64,000 bases of DNA from Amblyornis subalaris (Eukaryota > Chordata > Aves > Passeriformes > Ptilonorhynchidae). The notes beneath the pieces were generated by a model. It was not told the DNA's origin, searched no databases, and saw nothing but the letters and a program-made list of their open reading frames with translations. A program made the position numbers and the translations under genes. The stretch covers positions 3,376,198 to 3,440,197 of the forward strand of contig JACAXG010000068.1 of assembly GCA_018881555.1 (NCBI GenBank). The letters are read 5' to 3'. Shown here piece after piece: positions 36,801-48,490 of this stretch (positions are counted from its first letter, which is position 1; each line of letters opens with the position of its first letter).

Positions 36801-39800
36801 CAGAACAGCTAGAAAAAGACTGCAAATATTGGGAAAGCCAAGAAAATGTGAGGAGAGGGATTGTTTATTTAAAATTAGTCACTTCTGCAGCCCTGTAATG
36901 GGCAACTCTACAACCTGGCTGCATTGTATATCCAGTTTTTGTTGGCTTTCATAAGTATTTGTTTTGCCCTAGCCCTTCACAGGTACTAATTTGTTTTGTC
37001 ACCAGGCCCTTTGATGAAAGCAGCTTGATGCTTTCAGGTAACCTGCCAAAACTGTCTTCCAGGAGGAGAAACGTGTTGTGGTTAGGACATGGGCTCTTCC
37101 GTGTGCAGCTCTAAGTGCTTGGGTGCTAGCATCAGGAAATTCAATAGTGTTCTAATGAATAAAAGGGAAAATAGAATAAGCCACTTGCTAATGTTTCAAA
37201 AGAGAAGGAAAGCCCAGTGTTGACAAGATTCCTCCATCTTTTCACATAAGGTAAATTCACAGTCAAACTCCAAAAAAAGGGAAGGATTAATGGAGTGTCT
37301 ATGTATGGGACATATAAGGGACAACTTCTAAAAGCATTTCAAATTTCCTGGAATTTTTGCACGTAAAAATTGCTTTTACTGGTGTGGACAAAGGGCAGGG
37401 TTTGTTCAGGCTATGAATTGCTGGAGCAAAAATTGCAGCTATAAATTGAGAAGCTGCTTTTGGTACCTTTGCCCAAAGACTAAATGCTTCAGAGCAAAAT
37501 CACAATAAGTGATTTAAAGAATAATCAATAACATTAAAATCAACTGGCAAAGAAAAGACTCTGCATCCATAATGTACTTTCTAGATATTATTAAATAATA
37601 CATCACAAGCAAACTCCTGAGTGATGAATTTGGCAGCTGTTTGTGAAAGGTGGTAAACCCAGGTGCTGCCCTTCCTCTGCTCTCCTCCTGGGGAGGTGAG
37701 TAGGATCCCTATGGAATGAGTCTCCTTCCTTATGGAAAATGGTTATTAGGTAGACCCTAAAGGTGTTTTGATGCCAAAGGCACATCTTTCAGATGTGACT
37801 GAGCCTTGGGGTCATGCTGGTCTGCAGGAAGATGTTCCAATCAGGCACACAAGGTTTTNTCACCTCATCTTGAAAGGCTCTGCCTGTGGGATGTTTGGTG
37901 CCTCCTCCCCAGCCCTGCTCTGGAGGGGCTGAGCTGGATGTCGTGGGGGCAATAAGGCTCTGCCTGAGAAACCAAGGGGGCTGGAGCAGTGCTCCTGGGC
38001 ATGGATGAGTGGTGTGGGGGGCTCAGAGCCTGCCCTGGTGCTGGAGGAGCAGGATGGGGGTGTTGGTGGCTGCAGCAGCTCTGCACTGTGCTGGCCCAGA
38101 GCTGGGGCTTTTGGCACTGCCTTGACCAAGGGTGGGCTGAGACCTTCATCCTCCTGAGCACAGGGACTCTGCTACATCCTATGCCTCCTGTTTGAGTGGA
38201 ATAGGAGTTTTTAAAAATTGTTGTTTCCAGTTGTTTCCCAAAAAGTGGGTGTAGTGGTATCCAGCCAGGCAGAGCTCCTGTCAGTGAGTCTGCCAGGGGA
38301 CAGCCTGGCAGGGAGGGGAGAGGGAAAGGCATTTGTCTGGTTATTCACTTTCATCTAGTTACACTTCACCTCTCAGAGAAAAGCCTCTGAACACAAAATT
38401 CAGCAGAGACTTACAATTTTGTNGCTTTGTTTTAAAACGAAGGCAATTTTTTCTAGCCTAGAGATGTAACTGATCTTTTTCTTTGGTTGGGCTGTTTGTT
38501 AAAAGAAAGATAAAACACGCTGTCCATTGATCTGTCCTCACCCTGAATTGCAGAGTTGGTGAGGAGGGCAGGATTAACTGTTGGAGAGCTGCATTTCCAA
38601 TCCCAGGAAGTGTAATGCTTATTCCAGGCACCACGCTGCTCTTGCAGAGCAATTCCTGTGCTAGGCCTGGCAGCTCTGGCATCCCCTCGACCTCCAGTAA
38701 GCAAACTGAAGGCTCCAGCCACGTCCCCAGCCCCTGCATGCTGGGGGGATGACACGTGGGATGCTGCCTTCCCACAAGGACTGAGCTGAGGCTGGTGCAG
38801 CTCATCCCAGCTCAGCTCCGTAACCACAGTGGCCACTTTGGAAGCTTCCAAATGCAATTAGACAAATGCATGGGAGAAATAGCCAGCCCTGTCCATTAAA
38901 AAAAGTGATCCTTTTTGGCTCAGGGAGGAGGCCCCTAGCTGCAGAGCTGGAGTCCGGGAGGATTGCTAACTTTATATTCTGTAGGCTACCTGTGCCTGCC
39001 ACTGTTGGGGAAGGAGCACTGGTGAGATGGAACTGGTTTGAGTTGTGTCCTCTTACAGCAGACTTTGAAGCACTGGTGTTTGTAACCAATAATCAAAAGG
39101 TACGAGGCTCTGTAAATTGTCATAAACCACATGCAGCTTTACCCTGGTAGACTCAAAGAAATATTTCCATTCTGTTTTTGGGTGAGCTGCATTAGCAGAG
39201 TGTAGTTTGGGTTTGGGAGATGCTTGTGTGGTTGAGATCTGGATGAAAAGTTTGCTGAAACTTAACTGTGAGGGGTCTCTTCAGTTCAGCACACCTGGAG
39301 AGGAGCCAGCAAAGTGGAGATGCCGGCAGAGGCGAGATCAAAGCCAGGCTGTTTTAAAGGAAAGAAAAATTGCAAATAAGGAGGGGAAGCTGCACACCAG
39401 CTTCCTTCTCTTTGATAGGGGAAAGCACATGACTCTGCCCTGATGGGCTGTCAGGGTCTAGCCACTGCTGTTCTATTGAGAAATTATTGTATCTGCCCTT
39501 AAGACCAGACAGATTTGAAATAACCACCAAATGAAACATGATAACATCAGTGCCTTATGTGAATAATGATTGATCACTGTTTCAACCATTCCTGCCTTGA
39601 TATGAAATATTCTGCATATAAAGGCATCAGGAAAAGCCCAAGACCCATTTTGGCTTCTGCTCTTGAGGGTACCTTGGATACCACANTATCACCATCTTTT
39701 TTATGCTTAGAAACTGTGCAATTATGTCACTGAACTCCTAAATTTTAGGACTTTGGTTTACTGTTCATTTTAGCAGCTTTTTGCTACTTTCAGTTTTCAG

Positions 39801-41639
39801 TTTCTTGGTCTCTCACAGTAGAATCCACCATCAAAACTGGACTCCACAGGAATGACAGATTCAGGTGATGGGTAGAATGTGACTCACTTCACACACATTT
39901 CTGCAGAAGGACAACATCACCAAGAGCTCCATGTAGAACTGTCATTGCCACAGCTAAGGATGCTTTTTGAAGTGGGTTGGCTGGAGCTATTTCTCATACA
40001 AGAGTAAAGTATATACTTTAGCTGGATGTGACCCTAAATAAAATAAAAAGGTGTCTTAACACTCCTGAAGGAGACTGTGGGCTGTGTTGGTGCTTCCCCT
40101 TAGGTGCTGCATGGGTTACTCTGAGCAATTCCTGGGATACAGATGGGAAGGACTGGAAAAGAGCACAGTTTAGAGAATGGGGTTGGATCCTCTTCTCCAG
40201 AAACAGTCCCAGCCATGGTCTGCAAAACAACAGCACTGCCGGCATTCTCCTGCATGCAGGCTCCTCGATTTAGCTGGTGGCTGCAGAGGGAGCAGAGCTG
40301 GCTGGTGAGTGCCTCACTCTGAGCAGGCTGTGTGCCCAGAGATCTCACACCAGCCTGACAGACCCTGCACGTGGAATAGATCTGTGCTCTCTCCTCGAGG
40401 CACTCGTGGAACAGAAGCTGAAGTGCTCCTCAGTGTGGTCACTCCAGCCCGTGCGTTGCACAGGCTCAGGGTTTATACCGAGGGCCTGGTGTTCAGCTCT
40501 GCCATAAACCTGTGGGTAGAGACGAGCTGGACACTCGGGGAGCTGGTTGGGTTTCACTGGTGTCAAGTTTTATATCACACCCAGATCTTGACTTGGCCCA
40601 CAGGACAGGAATGACAATTGGTGGCTGTAGGTTCAGGACTTGCTGACAAGAGAAATGCTCTCTCCTGTGCTGGCACCATCCTGAAAGCTGCTTCCTATGT
40701 GGTCACCTTGGTTTTCTAATATTTCATAGAGAAAGCTGGTTAAGTGGCAGCAGCAGCTGGTGAGGGAGCAGATGGTGCCACCTGCATCATCAGATGTTTT
40801 ATCACATTCTCTGCTTTATCCCACAAAGAGTGGCTGGAAAGCAGAGGAGAGCGTGGGAGCTGGTGTAGGTTGTGAAGGTGTGAAAAATCACAGGTAGCAG
40901 CACTGCTTCCCTGCCAGGCTGCTGTTTCCCTCAGCTCTGGGTTAAGAAAGTGCTTGTGCTTATGAGAAGGTCTGTGCCCACCTGTGCTTGAGTCTGTANC
41001 GCTGCTTTTGGGAAGCACAAGGTTTTGGAGCAAGCTGGCTGTCCCTGCTGCCAGCTAAGGGTCAGGATCCACAGTAAACCTCCTGTGGCAGGTTTGGATC
41101 AGGCACACTCCTAGATTCACCTCTGCCATGTCCACCCCGGACACCACTTAATAGTCATATCCCAAAGAAGGTCAAGACCTGTGATTAAATTTACTAAAGG
41201 GTCCAATTTCAGCATGTGTGAGTTTTGAACCCATTGAGTGGCTTCTCATTTTTCTGGACTACTTGAGGGTTTTGAAAACTTGTAAGCGGCACAAGGGCTG
41301 GGTCTTGGATCTGAAGGAGGCAGAGGATTTTTTCTCTCTGCACGTGCACTGCACAAAGAGCAAACTAGTCCAAAAGGGCAGGTTTTAGTGTCCTTTCTGT
41401 TAAAGACCTGCACCAGAGCCNAGCAGCAGCAACAGTGAGTAGAATGAACACTAAAGTATAACAGCCCCTAACTGATGTACTCGAGGGAGCAGAGCTGGTG
41501 GGGGGCAGGGGTTTGCAGGACGCACAGGAAGAGGAGACAATAATGACGTTTCATCCAGCAAAAATGTCGGGGCAGTAAGAGCAGGAGCAGGGTGTGCTGC
41601 TGGACACAGGCTGCCCACAGCAATTTCCTCCCCTCAGCT
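33871..41639. other. Unique sequence, no gene recognised
   Basis: Nearly eight kilobases without a transposon, RNA gene or convincing exon. GC-rich parts (about 35900-36500 and 37860-38320) carry overlapping random-looking frames on both strands. AT-rich patches lie at 36840-37600 and 39500-39760. The second contains TGATTGAT (39567-39574), a PBX-type core, followed by a TEAD-like CATTCCT. Nothing else is supported. Confidence 0.55.
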
Positions 41640-42080
41640 TTGTCTCAGCTCCTGTTCTCCATTTTGCTCATCTTCCTTGGCGGTTCTGTCTGTCCACTTC
41701 CCTGTTGTCCCAGCGGTCGCTGAGGGGGGACAACATTCAGATGTAAACAGGGCTGGTGCCGTGGCAGACCGGGAGCGACACGACACTTGTTTGTGTCTCA
41801 GTCAGCAAAGCCATTCACCANCCCGGGTTAATGTTCCAGCGGGGCGGATGGATGGATGGGAGGGTGGGATGGCAGGAGAGTGGGTGAGGAGCTTGGAAGT
41901 CGTCAAGCCCAGGAGGAAGAGGAACGTGTGTGACTACAAAAGGGGAGGAAGCCCATTGTGTGGGAAACAAGATGGAAGATGCNGCCCGACGGCGCCGGGT
42001 AACTGGTGATTAATTAGAGGCACGCTTTGAATTCTGCGCCCGGTCTGGCATTAACAGCGTTTCCGTGTCANGCAGTGAGT
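41640..42080. promoter_or_regulatory. CpG-moderate stretch ending in homeodomain core
   Basis: Scattered CpGs (gcggtcgctg, gaccgggagcgacacgac, gacggcgccggg) at higher density than the surroundings, followed by GATTAATTAG with TAATTA at 42011-42016. The juxtaposition resembles a CpG-rich enhancer or minor promoter. A 110-codon frame across it contains two Ns and no domain. Confidence 0.28.
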
Positions 42081-45000
42081 TGTCTTGCTTGGTGGTTTCA
42101 TTGTCTGGGCTGATGGGGAGCAGGGAGGGGTTTTCTTGAAAAAAAGAAGAAAACTTCTGGAGTTGAGAGAATATCTGCAAATATCTGCTTCCATTTGAGG
42201 CAAAAAAATAAGGAAAAGAAAAATCATAAAAAGTGGAACAAGTACCTGAATTTCACAGATGAAGAGGGGACGAATAGAAAATAAGCCTGGCTTAGTTTGA
42301 GGTATGGAGGAGACTCGTGGTTTTGAATACTGTAGTAGTCGTATTGCATTAGTCTGGACTTTGAGCCCAGCCCAGCCCCTGGCAGTGTCTGAGGTGTGGG
42401 TTGTATTCCAGGCATGTCTGCAGGTCTGTGGCTCTGTATTAGTGTTTATAGGAAGTCAATGAGATGGAACTCAATAGAGAAAAGGAAGACTTAAGAGTCA
42501 CTGGAAGACAAATGTGAAGGCCTGGCACTCAATAACTTTACTGAATCATATNGTTTGTTGCTGTATGTTTCTGGGCAGCAGGAACACAAGAAAGGAGAGC
42601 GGGGCTGTGTGTTTCAATAGGCTGTTCACCTTCCCCTTTGGAGAGAGGTTTATTTCTCTTGATAAAGAGATATCCATCCCCTACTTGATACGAAGTCAAG
42701 CAGCACCATGAATCAGGAGGAAGGTGCCGATGGAGATGAAGACTGGACTGCTGGAGGCGGAGGAGGGAAAATGGAACATCACAAACGAATGGTGTGAGCT
42801 GTGAGAGCACAAGTGTGTGTGCAGCTCCAGCTGGGATGCTGGAGCAGAGTTGAGAGAGTTGGTCCAGGCTGACTCAGCTTGCAGCTGTGGTCTATGGAGC
42901 GAAAGGTGTTTTGTCTGAAAGGCCTGAGCATCCCCATGAGCGTGTCCTTGGTGGGTATGGACCAGCAGGGCTTGGGCAGATTCTGCAGGGAAGGCACAGG
43001 GCAGGCTGAGCTTCCANTGAAGCTGTGAAACTTTCCCCACTCCTTCTGCCTTATGGAAAGGGTGATAAGATGGATGTGCCTGTGGTAACAAGTATGGGAT
43101 TCAGTAGCCGAAGACTTTGTCATACCAGAGGTGAATGGGGCCTGTTCAGCTGCAAAGTTGTGCAAAATTAAGGTAACTCCAATTTTTTTTTTAAATAGGA
43201 GAGCACTTTTCAACTTCAGTTGCCAAAATAAGCTTGAATTAATAAGTGCAAATGAAAGAAAAGTGCAAATCAAAAACCTCAGGGATAGCTATCCAGCCTG
43301 GGATGGATTTCTGGAAGTGGCAGGAGTGCTTGAGCACAGGTGCCTTTCTGAATCTTCAAAGAATTTCACTGAGACTTGTCACCAACAAAATGTATGAAAA
43401 CATGAAAAATGGCAATACTAGAAACCTGCTTTGTTAATTGATTAATATAATTAAGGGTANCACATTAGTATTAATTTATATGGCAAATTAACTGAAGCAA
43501 TTTATACTAATGCATAGTTTTGTTACAGCCCTGGTAGTTCTGCTTCCTGAACAGCACATTTTTGGATACANACACTTTGTGGATTAAGCAAACACTTTTA
43601 AACAACAAAGTACTGAGTCTCTTGGAAGTGAGTGGATGCAAGACTTGTCGCAAAGATGATTTGGGGACATTTGGGTGTCACAGCTGTGTGGGCAGGAGAA
43701 CATGGCTCACACCTGAGGATCTGGGCTGTNCCCTGCTGAGGGGGAGGATGGATGGCTGCTCTTCCCTGAATCCCGCAGCCTAATCCAGGAGGATGCGTGA
43801 GTGCTCCGACCTCTTGGAGGTGCTTGGAAGAACAAGAGCTCTGCGCTTGGGAAAGCCCAGATCGCAGCGAGGGCTCACCCAACAACTTCCTCCCACGCCG
43901 GCCGTGGCAGTGGCACTTTGCCATGACATTCCCAGCCCAGGCAGATCTGGGCTCGTTTCCCCCGTGCCAGAGGAAACGCGAGCTGCATTGCTTCCTGCTG
44001 CAGCCTGGCTCCCTCCCAGCTGCGAGCCCTCCTCTGCCCCNGCTCACAGGCACTTGTGGGCCCCTACTCAGAAGGGGATCAGCCCCTCAGGGAGTGGGGT
44101 TTTGCTGAATCCTGCGTTTTATACCAATCCTGGCCATAGCCACACTGCAGGTTTGAATATGGTCAAATTGACACTGGTGTGGCTGAAGCCCCAGGGCAGG
44201 AGACTCGTCCCGTGTTCCCACAGAGGCTGTAGCACCAAAGCCCCTGACACAAACCCTAGACCTGCATCCCAGTGGTCCAACGGGACCCTCTCTGTGCACG
44301 CCCCCACTGGTAGGTGCTGAGCTGGCACTAATTACAATTTTGCTAATTGCTCTGAGCTCCATTGCCTTGCTGCTTTCCACAGGCAACGTNTGGCCACGGC
44401 TTTTGCTGAAGTGGGGGCTCTGCTTGGAAGCTTGATAAAATCTGCAGGGAGACACCTGCCAATCTTCATACACAACATCTTTATTTTAATTTATTGGCAG
44501 CATTTAGAGAAATTGGCTTCTATGCAGCATCAGTTGGACTTCATTAAAATAATAAGAGAGCTAAGTTAGTAAAAACAAACCTGGCCAGTTGGCAACCTCA
44601 GACTTTTGTCAGGACTGATCTATGCTGGAAGATATAGATTTAGTCCATCTACAGTGATAAAGTCCCATGATCCCATGGTTAAAATGTCTTTTTCCCTGCT
44701 AGCTGATGCAATTCATTAATTATGTGACATTTCCACAACGATTTCTCCAGAAGAAGACCCTGGATGCCAAGGTTTACATTACATTTTCAATTACAAAGAT
44801 ATCCATATGGTGACTCTGCAGTATGTACAACTGCTTAACATGCATCCCAGCCCTGCTGCAACGCTAGAAGGGCTTGTGATCTGCTGGAAAATCCCTTTCT
44901 GGGATCCTGCTAGGTTCCCACAGTGATTGTGGGATTGGGGTGGCATTTAGGTGTTCCCTGCAGGAAAACTGCTGGAAGTCGAAACACAAATCCTTGTTAT

Positions 45001-45835
45001 TNTTTTAGGACAGCAGATTTTTTTAATAGCCTCTTGAGTTTAAATCAGCATTACAGACTGCCAGTGGCCTGAAAACCAGCAGTGACATGGCAAGATTTTA
45101 GATGAAGCCAAAAGGGCTCAGCCCAGGCATGGATTTCCCAGGCAGGCTCTGAGGAGCTGGTGAAGGCTCAGAGTTTGTCTCTTACTCCGTGGTGGGATAT
45201 GTGTGTTCCCACTGTGACATCTTTTGCCCCACACAGATACCCAAAGAGGGGGCAGAGCTGCAGGGTGAGATGCTGCTGTGGACACACGGGAGGGGGATCC
45301 AGTGTTGGTATTTTTTCATACCAGGGCTGGTCCTGCCCACGCAGGATCAGTTGCTGCTGTAGAAGCTGCTTTACTGCNCACTACTTTGAAAGGTACAAGT
45401 CGTGATTCAAGTACTGCACNGCCTGAGGGAATGTACTGACCTGGACAGAACCCTTGGAGAAAACCTCATTCTCGGTTCTCTGGTGGTTTGCAGCAGTTTG
45501 CTCTCAACCAGCACCACATGGNCCATCCTTGGTTCTCCCCAGCAGCCCCTGCCTGCCCCAAACATTGCGATAGCACAGAAAGGAAAGCACAGGTCCTCCT
45601 TTGGCAGCGCTGCAGTGTGGGCACGTACCTGGCAGCTGATCCCTAGAACTGTCAAACAGCAGAGCTGCAGGTTTATTTCTTCCAGCTCTGGACAGAGCAT
45701 GTGTCCANGGCTCGTTCTTTGCTTCTCCCTGCTCCAAGGGTGCTCCCTGCAGCGCCGGAGTCAGGAGTCAATGCTGTTTGCACAGCTCACTCCGATTATC
45801 TCTGCAGCGCCTGCAACCTCAGAGCAGTAAACCAG
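42081..45835. other. Unique sequence, AT-rich patch at 43430-43530
   Basis: The 43430-43530 patch is very AT-rich, with TAATTG and TAATTA (43448-43453) cores. Another patch, with CATTAATTATGTGAC, lies near 44712. GC-richer sequence at 43780-44060 gives overlapping frames on both strands without domains. No gene supported. Confidence 0.5.
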
Positions 45836-46215
45836 TGGCATATATATAGTTGAACAATTATATGTATTGTGACTAAATTTCCCCCAAAGATCTCATTCAC
45901 NATGTTAGAGTGAAAGGATCATAAAATGAATTAATAGCTGATTCACTGTATAATTTCCTAGTTCAATATACTTTAGTGTACCAGCTAAATGAGCCATACA
46001 CAGCATTCAGCTCAGCCAGTTAACAGCTTTATCATTGAGATCTCAGGCTTAGAAATAAAAGCAATTCTTCTGAAGTAATTGCGTCTAATTAAAAGAAACA
46101 TTTAAAAAGTGTAACCAAAAGGAATTCATTTCAAATGGAAAATTAATGCTGAAAAATAGCCCTGAGCTCTCTTGTCTTTGCTAATAGCTAAGCATTCTCA
46201 GAATAATTAAACTGT
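45836..46215. promoter_or_regulatory. Strong AT-rich candidate regulatory block
   Basis: About 380 bases of sustained AT-rich, non-repetitive sequence. TAATTA occurs at 46086-46091 and 46204-46209, with many further ATTAAT and TTTAAA cores. Boundaries with GC-richer DNA on both sides are sharp. No open frame of note crosses it. It has the look of a vertebrate conserved non-coding element, but I cannot measure conservation. Confidence 0.35.
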
Positions 46216-48149
46216 TTTGAGATGTTGATACCTTTCCCTGTTAGAAATGATAGCCATGGCCTGGCCCAGAGCAAACCCTGAGCATGGCCCTGGCTGGGGC
46301 TGGGGTGGGCAGGGCAGGAGGGTTCCCACCCTGGTGCTGCTTCACCCTGCCATGAAGCAGGGTCTTTGCAGCTTCCTTTGAAAAAGCAGGATTGCCCAGC
46401 CAGAGGAGCTGAACTCAGCATGGCAGGGGATTGGGAGGCTCTGCCGGATGCTGGGACTCCCCATAAAAACAGAGGAATTAACTGAAAATAGCTCTCTTTA
46501 AAAGCGTGTGGATTTTGTTAAGATATTTGCTCATCTGTGCAGCACCTAGTTAGCTGAAGGGTCAGGGTGCATTCCCAGGTGCAGCCTGTTCCCTACTTTT
46601 CTGTCACTTTTATTTTTTCCATGAGCAAAAAGTGCAGCATTTTAGCTGCGCCCGAAAAGGTCTCACAGTAAATATCCAGAACCAGCATTCCCAGCTGGTG
46701 TCTGTGCTGGGTGTGTGTGCCAGCCTGGCTGCTCTTGACAGAGAGGCTCTGAACTCCTGCAGGTTCCTCGTCTGCTTCTTCAGCCCTTGCTCCTCTCCCT
46801 GTGCTGGTTTTGGCAGGGATCATTTCAGAGCTGGATGTCCAGTGAAACTCCCCTTGGGTGCATCTGCAGCTGCCCCTTCCCCTTCCTCCGCCCCAGGATT
46901 TGTTTCCGGGTGTTGGGGCAATGTCAGTGCCTCCTGTGAAGCTCTGAGGATGAACACAAATCCCCCACGTTGAGCAGGAGCTCTGGTTTTGATCCCCTGT
47001 GCTGGGCTGGGAGGGCTGCTCTGATTAATCTTCTGTTTCAGGGTGCACCAGGGGACCCAAAGCGTGGCTGTTGGGNTGACAAGGATGTTTGGTGACGAAA
47101 TAGTTGTTATAATGCTCCATTTGTATGGATTGAATGGCTGGGTGACCCCAGCCTAAGGGATCTCCTCCAGCTGGTGCTGCCAAAAGAACCATGATCCATA
47201 GTGGGCAAGAAACTGCCAACATTGCCATAGGGCCCAGAGCACTGGGAAGGGATCTCAAAAGCTGCTGCTTTGTCAGGAAACAGACTTCCCAGATGTGAGT
47301 CTTTTTCTGGAATCTTTTTTTTTTTTTTCTTGAGAAGTGAACGTGAAGGTAGAAAGAAGTTTAGAAAACATCAGTGTTTGGTTTCAGCATCTTTGATTCT
47401 CATATTGAAGCAACTTCTCACTGAGAAGCAAACACTGACAGAATTGATTCATTTAAAGTGTTAAAAAGGTCAAACCCAAACTCTTCTGACCCCGGTGACT
47501 TTTTTTTGCTGGATAACCAGGACATAAGTGCTTTTGAGACTTCAACTTTGTACTAGTTGAGGGAGGGAATTTGTTCTCTTAAAATCCTTGTGGGATGGGA
47601 ATGTAGTTTCTCATGCTGCTGCAAGTGGGAAGCTCAGGGAATCTTTGGGGGCTGTTGCTCATTATTGCCAGTACCTACTGAATTTGCTTTTATTATGTTA
47701 TTTGGTAACTATAACAGAACNAAGTATTTTCCATCTGAGACTTGTTTAAAATATTCCCAGCAAATCCTGTGAATGTACAATCATGGGGTATGTAAATACA
47801 CATTTATAGCATTGACCCTACAAAATAACCTTTGTCTTTGCTGCCTTGTTTCCCTTTCCACAGCACTGTGCTGTCTCATGTGTTTCGTTGATGTTTCTCT
47901 TCAAATTGTAGAAAATCAGTTTTCTCCCTTTTATTCTGGAGGCAGAGCAGAAGACTAACATCTTAAAACAGGATTCTGTGACATGTATTGCCACATGTTT
48001 TTGTTTTACAGATAATACTGAGAACATCACAATTTCTCAGGTAAAACTGCTCCCTGGTCTTGGCAGCAGGTCAGCGAAGGCCCTGCCCTGGTCTACTCAC
48101 TCAAAATTCTGCTTCCATTTTCTGGATGATCCAGAACTTTCTTTCTTTC
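46216..48149. other. Unique sequence with a poly-T run
   Basis: Holds T14 at 47315-47328 and otherwise ordinary DNA. Frames up to 113 codons (46632-46973) match no family. Confidence 0.55.
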
Positions 48150-48220
48150 TTTTTTTTTTTTAATTCCTGAGTGTTTCTAATTGAGCTAACATTATTAGAA
48201 GGTTTAAAAAAAAAAAAAAA
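48150..48220. repeat. Inverted T12/A15 repeat with nested 7-bp stem
   Basis: A run of 12 T (48150-48161) faces a run of 15 A (48206-48220). Nested between them are TTCTAAT (48175-48181) and ATTAGAA (48194-48200). Either strand could fold into a hairpin with an AT stem. A (CTTT)n stretch precedes the T run. It may be simple-sequence expansion on both sides of a small palindrome. Confidence 0.7.
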
Positions 48221-48229
48221 GCCCTTTCC

Positions 48230-48445
48230 CAAATTCCCTTTGCGTTTCAGTAGCTCTTTAATATGCAAGGCAGCAAGAGATGAACTGGGTCTAATTACGA
48301 GTCCCTGGAGTAGCCAGTCAGAAAATGAATTGATGCCTTTTTCCTTATGAACAATGCATGTACCACAAATTAGAGGCGCCATCACCAGAGATTTAATTAC
48401 AAAATATCATTACTTTCACACATCATTTCAGATTTGGCCTGATCA
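48230..48445. promoter_or_regulatory. Candidate regulatory block with paired TAATTA sites
   Basis: TAATTA at 48292-48297 and 48394-48399 lie 102 bases apart. At the right edge is a TCF/LEF-like ATCAAAG (48447-48453). The sequence is non-repetitive and has no long frame. It lies directly beside a quadruplex motif. Function is inferred from motifs only. Confidence 0.33.
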
Positions 48446-48455
48446 AATCAAAGTT

Positions 48456-48490
48456 GGGGGAGAGAGGGAAGGGGGGAGGCGGGCGGAGGG
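48456..48490 (+). other. G-quadruplex motif
   Basis: G-tracts of 5, 3, 6, 3 and 3 are separated by loops of 5, 2, 4 and 4 bases, fitting the G3+N1-7 rule. It directly follows the TCF-like ATCAAAG, so it marks an abrupt change from AT-rich to G-rich sequence. Confidence 0.75.
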
